Source of the DNA: Crocodylus rhombifer
Taxonomy: Eukaryota > Chordata > Crocodylia > Crocodylidae
DNA length: 64,000 nucleotides
Direction of reading: 5' to 3'
Assembly (NCBI GenBank): GCA_038503035.1
Contig: JAVSML010000031.1
Coordinates: 886,146 to 950,145, forward strand
Positions 55,740 to 64,000 of this stretch are shown in pieces. Every line of letters begins with the position of its first letter. The first letter of the stretch is position 1. A program made the translations under genes and the position numbers. A model generated the notes under the pieces. That model ran no database searches and was not told the DNA's origin. It saw nothing but the letters and a program-made list of their open reading frames with translations.

Positions 55740-56540
55740 TTTGAGCTATCAGTGTGAAGTGGCCTTGAAAAAGTTGTGTGTGATCCTAGGATGTATTTGG
55801 CAAATTATTTCCAGTGGAGGCAGGGAGTGTTAATACCATTGAACAAGGCCCTTGTGAAACCTCATCTGGAATCTCGTGTGCAGTTCTGGTCACTCATGTC
55901 CAAGAAAGATAAATTCAAGTAGCAACATTTATGGAAAATTGGCTATTAGGAGAATCAGGGGACTGGAGACCCTATCATGTGAGGGAAGATTACAAGACGT
56001 CAGTTTGGTTAGCTTAGCAAAAGAGTACACGATGTTTCTGTATAAATGCATTGGGGTAAACCTCAAGGAGGAAAAAGCGCAAATGAAGCTAAAAATACAA
56101 TGTTGGCCCAAAAGTTAATGCCTATTGACTGGCTCTGGGGCTGAGAGAAAGCAAGCAGGGTTATGCACCAAGTCCCAGAATAGAACTGGGGGGCACCTAC
56201 TGAAATGAGTAGGAGACAGGTTTAAAACTAACAAAAAAAAGTACTTTTTTTAATGCAGCGCATAGTTAACTTGGGCAGTTCATTGTCACAGGAGATGGTA
56301 GAGGCAAATAGCACAGTTGGGCTCAAAAAGGGATTAGACGAATTCATGGGTGGTAGATCTATTAATAGCTGTTGAACAGAACAGTTGGAGATGTTTCCTC
56401 TGGCATCTCTAAACTAATAATGGAAGATGCCGGGGAGGGTAATGAATAGGAGATGAATCACTTTGGATATAGCTGGTTCAATGCTCTCTCTCTAAAGCTA
56501 CTGCTGGAGTGATTGGTGTGATCCAGTGTGGCACCTCTCA
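55740..56540 (+). mobile_element. Old L3/CR1-like LINE fragment
   Basis: Reading with stops, the + strand gives a CR1/L3 C-terminal region: a CAVWSLMSKKDKFK-like stretch, then a GDPIM..GKITRRQFG-like stretch. It is followed by a 3' UTR with TCAAAAAGGGATTAGACGAA, TTCATGGGTGGTAGATCTAT and TCTGGCATCTCTAAAC, the usual L3 order. It is heavily decayed. Confidence 0.65.
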
Positions 56541-56544
56541 TGTT

Positions 56545-56760
56545 CATATACCCTGAATGGATTTAAGCTGGAAATTTGTTTAAAAATGCTAACCATCAGA
56601 GGAGTTATACTGTGGAACAGCCTCCCAATAGGGGCAAAAATGGTTCAACTCATTTAGAGTTTGTGAATACTATTATATGATGTGGTTGCCAGTGATAGCA
56701 GTGCTCTAGACAAGATGACCCAGGAGGTTCTCTCTAGTTCTGTTGCTAGATTTTGACTCC
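56545..56760 (+). mobile_element. CR1 3' end fragment
   Basis: GGATTTAAGCTGGAAATTTG, GTGGAACAGCCTCCCAATAG, CTAGACAAGATGACCCAGGA and GGTTCTCTCTAGTTCTGTTG form a diverged CR1 C-terminus and 3' UTR. Confidence 0.7.
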
Positions 56761-56795
56761 CATCAGTCATTAATTGGTTAATCCTCCTAACAGCT

Positions 56796-57695
56796 TGTTG
56801 CGAAATACCGGATTAGAGACTCCGACACCGCTTGGTGAGCCGCGGACTTTACGGAGCGAGCGAGTACCCGGCTTGTGGGGCGGGATAAGAGGTGGCTCGT
56901 CGACCGCCCTCGAGGTTCGTCTTTGTGGCACAAGTATGCGAAATGATATACGCTTTCAAAGTTTATAGTAAAAGGGTTTATTCAAATCACCTGGCCTCAC
57001 CCTCTCATGAATAAGAGGGGAGACCGGCTGGAGCGAAGTTGCAGCTAAAGTATAAGCACGGAGGTATGGTAAAAGTGGGTATGCGGTCTAAGCTACGCTG
57101 AGAGGCTGATGTTTGTTGTCGGGTTTTTGAGGCCTTTGACGGGTTTTCGCTGGGATACGCCCAGACGGGAGGCTGAGGACCGGCAACAGGGTGATCAAGC
57201 CTGAGGTTTATCCAGTCGTCGTCTCTGCCGTTTCCTGCTTCTTCGCCTCTTTATTGATGTTGGTTGGACTGCCTCTATGACACTAACTATGACATAAGCT
57301 AAGCGTGCAGGGATAGGATAGTTTCTTTTACATGGGTGTTGCTAGGCAGATTTTTATATAGGTTGTGTTTCTGCAAAAGTGAAGCTTAAAGGATAGAAAA
57401 GAAACTTACAAAGTATGCACGTGCAACTCGATACAAAATTCGCGCGCGCAGCAAATACAAAATTCGTGCGCGCGGCAAAATACAAAATTTGCGCACGCAA
57501 TAGGATTTCGGCTATAGCTATTACTAAACAAACATTTTGGTTTGGGATGACTCAAAGGATAAGACTACAAAGTTACATAAATGTGAAAAATGCCACGCGG
57601 CAGTTATACAAAATGAAATAAAACATTTACACGGCTCAGTAAGACAAAGTGTTATGATCTGTACTTTATAGATGGGGAAGGCTACTACCCTCCCT
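56796..57695 (-). mobile_element. CpG-rich solo LTR, 900 bp
   Basis: The + strand edge TGTTGCGAAATACCGG is the reverse complement of an LTR end in ...CGCAACA. The pentamer CAGCT flanks both sides (56791-56795 and 57696-57700), a retroviral-size target duplication. On the minus strand there are, in order, three CpG-rich 24-base U3 repeats (57431-57502), a TATATAAAAA box (57351-57360), AATAAA (57250-57255), a second AATAAA (56977-56982) and a CpG-rich U5. The minus-strand first bases are AGGGAGGG rather than TG, or TG if the boundary shifts by two bases, so that edge is uncertain. No viral genes are present. Confidence 0.75.
57431..57502 (-). repeat. Three tandem 24-bp CpG-rich units in the LTR
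   Basis: The unit ATACAAAATTCGCGCGCGCA is repeated three times with small changes (CGCGCGCG, CGTGCGCGCG, TGCGCACG). It lies in the presumed U3, about 70 bases upstream of the TATA box, where LTR enhancers usually sit. Confidence 0.85.
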
Positions 57696-57700
57696 CAGCT

Positions 57701-60700
57701 TCTGGGACAGAAAGCGTTCACTCAAAACTTAGGTCTTAAGTTCTTTCTCAGCAGGACCTGGCTTCAGGAGTGGTCCCTCCCAGCCCTCGAGTGCTGTGCC
57801 AGTGACTCCATCACAAAACCAGCCCTCTCCACCGTCCTGCCATGCAATGACATAAAAAGAGATGACCGAGCCGAAAGCCACACGATGCTGGAGGCAAAAG
57901 AGAAGGACAAGTCTTGTGATGCAGGCGAAAGACAACCATCGCCCCCTTTCTGCTGTCCTTTCGGTCCCAGAATATGGGACGATGCTGACCGTGCACCGGT
58001 CATGCAAGGCTTCTCAATGTGTGCAAATCCCATTCACAGGCAGTTCCAGGCAATAAGGGGAGTGACTGTGAATAAATGAATGATGTGGCCAGAATGCAAA
58101 TGCTCCTTTCTGCTTTGCCCCTCCTTCCCTCCCCTGTGTGCATGTTACGGACCATTAGATGGTCCATGAATTAGATTTTATGTTCCAGCGGGCTTCTCAC
58201 CGTTGCCTGTTTTGGCTTTTGTGAAATCTCCTCCCTGTTTCCGTTGAGAGGAAACAAGCTTACAGTAGCAAGAAAGTACAGCGTTAACCGAACTTGCGCC
58301 GGGCAGCAACACATGCACATGCACATGCCCGCGTGCCATAAAGGATTAAATCTCTAACTTGCAAAGAGAAGGAACTGAGAATCTGCCTTGCAATCTTGAC
58401 TGAGCTTCCCATCATTCTTTGACACTAATGCTGGTGAAACAGAGATTAGAAAATCTGCTATTGAGCTAAGTGGAGACTGCAGCTGGGAGATAAGTGAGCC
58501 AGCATATCTGTTCAGGGCTCATTTGTTCAAACTTTGCTCATTCAGAACCCTTCTGACGGAGAAACATGGGCCTGAATACAAAATCAGTGGCTCGCTCAAC
58601 TCCTCCATCACTGCCCAGCATCCTTCAGCATGGTTGAAGTGCAGTTCACAGTATGTGGGGAGGATTCAAAGGGGTGTGCATCCAGGCTGTGAGATCTTAT
58701 TGAAGGCTCTTAGGGCTGGCTTGCTCTTGGCTGGGAGATGTCTATAGAGTTGCGGTTGAGTTCAGGGGTGGCATACCTCTTAACTAGTCCTGAAACAAGT
58801 CTGAAGGCTGTGGAGGTCCAGGTGGCATTGCAATATCTGTCGCTTTTAAGAATACTACTCAAGAATCAGAGGCCCCTTCTGAAACGTCCTCTACAGAGAT
58901 TCATAGAAGAATTCAGTCCCTATCCTGAAGAACCTGAAACGTAAAATACGGCACGACGTAACGAGGGCATGCAGCAAACATAGGAGGGAGAGGGGGAGCC
59001 TGAAATAGTAAGAGGGTAACCACGTGGTTGTACTGGAAGTAGGATATTTACCTTCATTGCTCTAAATAGTTGCTTCACTTCATCTGAGATGCAGCTTCAT
59101 TGCAGGAAGAACTGAAGTGATACCTTTGTGCAAAGCATTTAATTTTGAAGTTAGCAATGCTTGACTCAGTTTTTCAAATGAAGAGACTTTCCTCTTTCAC
59201 CAACTTTTTATTCCCCTCACACTTTCTTCAGTTACTTCACCTCTATGTCTCAGCCGGCATCTGTGAGAAGTGGGCACACATGAAATGCCTACTTCTGTCA
59301 CCTCCGTTTCCATTCTGACATGGATCTATAAGCATTTCACAGGTGAAAGGTCCTCTATGCAACCAAAATCAAAGCTTTCTGTTTTAAAAAGAACAACAAA
59401 AAAGGGTTGTTTTGACTAGATTTTTGCTATTTTTCACTGTTGGCTTATATCCAACAATTCTGAAGTCGGTGTGACTCTTCACGTGCCTAAGTTAAGCACG
59501 TGCTTATGCATGTTCATCAGAGTGGACCGTTTAGTATTAAGGCTGCACACGGGTTGGGGAAAGCAATTGAGGAAAAGAAAAGTAAAGCAGCAGCTAACCA
59601 GCCTTCAGGCAAACACCCTTGGCCACCCATGAATGATTTCAAGGAAAGGAAGTGTTGGTAGGGCTCAGGAAGTGCAGATTGCTAATGGACTGAAAGATGA
59701 CGATTAAGGGGAAATGCCTGTAATTGTAAATTGCTACATGCCACGTGGAGAGCACTAATATCTTTAAAATACAATAGCACAGCCAACTACAATTGGTAAT
59801 GAGGGTGATAATGACCTTATATTCACAAAGGAAATGGTGTAATAAATAACATATAATGCAGTTTGCAGGTTGTCTTGGCAAGGGCACTTCAGTCAGCAAG
59901 CAGGGAACACGCAGTCCAATAGCTGGAGTATATATTATAATTAGGGCGTAAAAATGTAATGAAATGTTCACCTAAGTAGTATTGATTTTAGTTTGGTTGG
60001 GTAAGATGGCCCAGCAGAGTACACGACATAATGGGGTTTTGCTATGTTGGTTCTCTGTCCTACGGGAAACACAAAATTAAACATATTTGGTTCCACAATG
60101 TTCTTTACATGGAGCTTCTCTCTGATCCATTAGTAAAAATGGCTTGTCTTCTGACACCAAAGGCAGGAAGAGGTCCATGTAGTGAATCAAGTGCATCAGA
60201 CGCTATTTTTTGGCTCTAACTAGCACCAGTATAATATGCTATGCAAAAAAAGAGAGAGTTGCTGTGTGAAGGAGTCAAACAACTTCCCCCCCTCCCCGCC
60301 GAATAGTCTTCATTTCATGTTTTACTTAGCGTCTAATACATTGAGGCCATCCATGGAAGTGAATTTAAGGGAACAGCTGAGAAAAGGTAAAGATAAATGC
60401 TGTGTTTGTGTCTGGATGATGTATAATGGGCTAAGTGCTTCCCCTAATTACCTAGGCATACCACAGACCTATGCTGGTGTAATTAAGAGAAGAATTCGAC
60501 CCTATATATGTATAGCTGCATACACACCTAATCAAATAGGTAGTGGTTTTAGTGTGTGCATTGAAACTATTTCATTACCCTCCATTAAGTGTTATAGGGG
60601 TACCTACAAACACTTCCTTCCAAACCACTTCGCACACAATAACTTCCAAACATGTTTCACTTGAATTTTTTCCCCCCAAACTTTTAAAACGAAAGGCAGT

Positions 60701-60722
60701 TGAATTTCACTTTCCTTCAGAT
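57701..60722. other. 3 kb of unique non-coding sequence
   Basis: A run of ACATGCACATGCACATGC lies near 58311. At 58870-58980, a GTCCCTATCCTGAAGAACCT phrase resembles an old amniote repeat. Frames at 57672-58079 (135 codons) and 60236-60664 (142 codons) lack known domains. No gene is called. Confidence 0.35.
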
Positions 60723-60792
60723 TGAAACTGAACCCAACTATGAACCCAACTAAACTGAACTAAACTAAACTAAGCCGAACCCAACTATGAAC
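60723..60792. repeat. AACTAAAC/AACTGAAC pentamer-based tandem repeat
   Basis: Units such as ACTGAACCCAACTATGAACC occur at both ends, around a central AACTAAACTGAACTAAACTA tract. It is a short satellite-like repeat. Confidence 0.75.
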
Positions 60793-61039
60793 CTTGCATG
60801 ATTTTTGCAAGTAAAACTTATGCTAGTCAACTTTCAAATAAGACTGTTGAAATAAATCACCAGATCATGCTTTAGGGTCTCAGTTTCACCAAGGTAAATC
60901 CACCCTGGTTAACGAAATTACTTCGGTAGCGGAGAAATCAGAAGCAGCGCTCTGTTTTTACAAGCCTTCACTTCTTCTGTGTCCCATTGACAGTAGGAGG
61001 TGGCAGTTATCTGAAGTGAATAAAGACTAAGTTAAGACT
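60793..61039. other. Unique non-coding sequence
   Basis: No repeat or gene was recognised. Confidence 0.3.
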
Positions 61040-61171
61040 CGGAGATAAGGCTAATTAGTACCATTGTGAGGTACTAGAAGAATGCTCATTAGCTACAGAG
61101 GTTTTTTTGTGATGCTTCAGTGCACATTAAAATAGGCCAATGCACATTAAAGCACACATGTAGATGTGCCC
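61040..61171 (+). mobile_element. Harbinger-like MITE, right half
   Basis: GAGGTACTAGAAGAATGCTC, GTGCACATTAAAATAGGCCA, ATGCACATTAAAGCACACAT and GTAGATGTGCCCC align with the last 130 bases of 55249-55711. The left half is missing and a CR1 3' fragment abuts the right end. Confidence 0.72.
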
Positions 61172-61365
61172 CGAGGGTGTTAAAGCACTGGAGCAGGTTA
61201 CTCAGGGAGGTGGTGGAACCTGAATCCTTGAAGGTTATAAGACCCAACTCGAAAAAGCCCTGGCGGGGATGATGTAGTTGGGGTGATCCCACTTGGAGGA
61301 GGGGCTTGCACTAGATGTGACCTACGGAGGCCCCTTCAATCCTCATTGTCTATGATTCTGTGATT
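61172..61365 (+). mobile_element. CR1 3' end fragment
   Basis: GTTAAAGCACTGGAGCAGGT, TACTCAGGGAGGTGGTGGAA, GATGATGTAGTTGGGGTGAT, GCACTAGATGTGACCTACGG and the tail GTCTATGATTCTGTGA. It is the same 3' UTR type as 43113-43358. Confidence 0.85.
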
Positions 61366-64000
61366 TAAAGGAGCAAAAAACCCCATACTCTGGGTGATTA
61401 TGAGTGTGTGTGAGTGCAAATAAATGGGCCAGCAAGGTTCAAATCACAGTCTTGGATATTGAACATATCCTTGCGTTTTCCTCCCTTCCATCTCTTAATG
61501 AGTCCTTCCAATTTCACATGCTAATCTTTATCCCCATTGTTGCTCACCCTCTGTGCTTTGTTCTGTTTCAGTCTTTGTTCTACTTTCCATGCATCTTTCT
61601 CGGCATGCCTAGCTGAATTTCAGCAGCATTAACTTTCAACGGCAATCCCGCAGCCAAGTGGTTGGTGTCTCAGGGGATTCGGTAGATATCGCCTCAGCAT
61701 TGCTCAGTAAATGAAACAAAACAAGAGGGGAGACTGAATTGTAGGTCTGATCGGTGGGAGGTCAGGATGGTACAAAGCGCATGTGGGCCAGTGAGATAAC
61801 TTGTGTTGCTGGAAAGCAGGTTTGAGCTGGAGGACAGATCGGAAAGGAAAAGCTTATGCAGTAGCTAAATCTGTGTGATTGTGTCCCCCAGGACTGGGAG
61901 ACCCTCAGAACAGACACGACTTTTCTATTGCCAGCAGGTCAATCACGTTGTTGCTGGTGCTGAAGTTTCCGTACCGTATCAGTGCTAGTGCATGTGAAAC
62001 ACATCTGTCTTCTGGTGACCAGGGGGCTCTCGCTTTTCAGACAAGCTTGGACCATGCAGATGAAAAGAGTTTGCAAGGTGTGTTTCCTAGTGCTTTTGCA
62101 TATTTACCCTGTCCAAAGGGGGGGAAAAACCATCGTGGAAGCAAAGGAACATTTCATTTAGTTCAAAATATAGAGGCCTGCGCTTTTGACCTGTAGATCC
62201 TGACTCTGTCCTTCCATGCCCAAGTTTTACATGATGCACACTCTGCAGCACAGAGATTTGCTACAAGGGAAACTGCAATAATATATAAATATGAGCTGTT
62301 AGACGAAATGAAAAAACTAAGGTAATGCTCTAATGCTATAGCATATATAGGAGTCAAGCAGAGGGCAGAAATGAAACTAACCACAGAATTAACTTGTCTT
62401 TTCTCCTGTTATCTCTGCACCCTTGTTCTTCTTGTTCAAGGGAAGTAAAGGGGGCAACATGGAGAGGTTTGCACCTTAAGTCAAGAAAATTGCCAGTGCT
62501 AGGCTCCTGACTGTGGAAAGTGCCGGGACTCGCCTTATGCAAGATCATGCTCCCTCTAAGCACGGTGGTCCCTAAGAATAGAAAATAAAATCCAAAGCAA
62601 GAAATCCAGAATCTAGGGTAACATACTGTGCATCTCTTTTATGCATGGAAAGAAATATGTAAATCTCCGGCAGGGAGTCAGCATGGGTGAGACGAGGGAA
62701 ATATTTAGTAGTTTTGCTCTTTATACCAGCTCCAGTCTCCCCAGGTGTGTGCTCTCTGAATCACATCCTTACATTTCTCTATTACATTGCATTACCACTG
62801 CCTTTGGAATGGCATTTGCCAGGTTATCTTCCAACCAGGCATTATAAATCCAGCGGCACTGGAAATCGGCATGGGCTACTCAATCATTTTGTTCAGAGCT
62901 TGAATTTGAACCCAGAGTCATAGTGGTGGTCTGTTTGACACGAGCTCACGGTTTCAGAGTTGAGTCCCTATCTTGATCCAGGCTACACAAAAATGGACTC
63001 CTGTGTCTGTGAAATTCCCCACTGAAGCTGGTAGGGTTGGGGGGCCAGGTGGAGATTTGCAAAGGTGGCAGCGACACAGGTGGCACCGATAGCAAGGTTC
63101 TGGCCTTAGCGAACACAAATGAAACTTTCAAAGGTGTAAAGTGTCCAACTTCCACCATCATCCAGCAGGAAGGGATGCCTACCCGTTCTCTGGGTTTCTG
63201 AAACTCTAACCTCTGTCATGCAGACCCACCAGCCCAGGTAGAAGTAACACCTGGAGCATTCTTGCAGTAAGGTCACAGTCAAAGTCATCCACAGAGACTG
63301 AAGCAACCCCTATTCCTGCTGCCTCCAGGCCTAGGCTGAGGAAGGGCGATTTAGAGACGTTAGTACTGCCGCTATCTATTCTGCACCCCCTTGAACTGGG
63401 GAAGGATTCCAGCATCAACATTCAACATCAAAGCAAATAATGGTTTATACCAGCAAGCTGGGAGGCAGTCTGTACTGCCCCATTCCCCTATGGTACAGGT
63501 CTCCAAAAGGTTTCCAAGGCCCTTCTATTAGGTTTAGGTGTCTCCTTGCTTGCCACTCACTGCTGAACCAGGATTTTAGGGGCAACCAATGCCAACCCAG
63601 TTGCTGTAGGAGCATGGGTGGTGTCAACGATTCTGGACTTTGTGAGCTCTTTTATAGGATCCGGGGACAGGCTGGGAAGGAGTTGAGGTGATGGGCAGAC
63701 CCCAGTGGTATCTTCCCAGCTTCAAGGATAGGATGCCAGTGTCTGAAGTTGGGAGCAGGGGCTGCTGGTGGTGAGCAAAGATTGGATGCAGCCCAGGATT
63801 CAGCCCAGATGTCCAAGTCTGAGGACATGACTCTGTGCCCATTGAAGTAACAGGCAAAGGCCTCACTGATTTCAGTGGGAGAACAGTAGGGAAATAAAAC
63901 CAGGAAAGGCTGAGCTGCAAAAGCTATTTAGTAATCTCTGAAGGAGAGGGCCGGGGAGAAAAAGGTGTCTGATTTCTTTACATTTCCACTCTTGTAGAGA
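61366..64000. other. 2.6 kb of unique non-coding sequence to the window end
   Basis: Near 63838-63885, CCCATTGAAGTAACAGGCAA and CTCACTGATTTCAGTGGGAG match the common reptilian CATTGACTTCAGTGGG repeat phrase. No gene was recognised; all frames are 105 codons or shorter without domains. Confidence 0.35.

Noticed and set aside
57672..58079. 135-codon frame overlapping the LTR edge
   Set aside because: It begins within the LTR and lacks a domain. Two competing minus-strand frames cover the same DNA.
1..64000. tRNA, rRNA, CRISPR arrays, riboswitches or bacterial operons
   Set aside because: I looked for cloverleaf-like, rRNA-like and regularly spaced repeat patterns and saw none. The sequence is clearly vertebrate.

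Overview
This window reads as non-coding nuclear DNA of a vertebrate, most likely a crocodilian, with a turtle or other archosaur as the alternative. The evidence is at least a dozen CR1 LINE copies of the archosaur/turtle type (3' tails resembling TCATAGATTCATAG, reverse-transcriptase remnants such as LFNIFIND and FADDTKLWG), older L3-like CR1, MIR-like SINEs, hAT and Tigger-like MITEs, and a MITE family with ends like GGGCACATCTACACA. It contains no bacterial-style operons, rRNA, CRISPR arrays or complete host genes. Almost every open reading frame longer than about 60 codons lies in a transposon or is compatible with chance.

Layout. 0.5-1.7 kb: a CR1 copy. 3.7-4.3 kb: a GC-rich repeat followed by a 250-bp Tigger-like MITE. 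6.6-9.0 kb: MITE fragments, hairpins and a CR1. 9.2-10.7 kb: a 1.5-kb block bounded by a 47-bp inverted repeat. 10.7-14.1 kb: CR1 tails and two hAT MITEs. 15.4-17.8 kb: a young, nearly intact CR1 reverse-transcriptase segment split by a 480-bp solo LTR. 18.3-21.6 kb: a MITE and two CR1 copies, one inserted inside a foldback repeat. 22.8 kb: the only good candidate host exon, encoding a C-terminal membrane helix. 25.6-28.0 kb: old LINE and hAT remains. 30.7-33.3 kb: MITEs and CR1. 36.9-37.3 kb: a 400-N assembly gap inside a CR1. 38.3 kb: a 203-bp palindrome. 39.7-48.7 kb: scattered CR1, MIR-like and hAT copies. 50.0-50.7 kb and 55.2-55.7 kb: two large MITEs. 55.7-57.7 kb: L3-like and CR1 tails next to a CpG-rich 900-bp solo LTR. 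57.7-64.0 kb: mostly unique sequence.

The elements record an order of events. Solo LTRs and CR1 copies sit inside other repeats, and several MITEs keep recognisable target-site duplications. Nothing convincingly represents a new gene system. The items most worth checking are the membrane-helix exon at 22817-22930, the foldback repeat family, the shared-termini but different-interior MITE family, the two solo LTRs, and the 47-bp inverted repeat pair.
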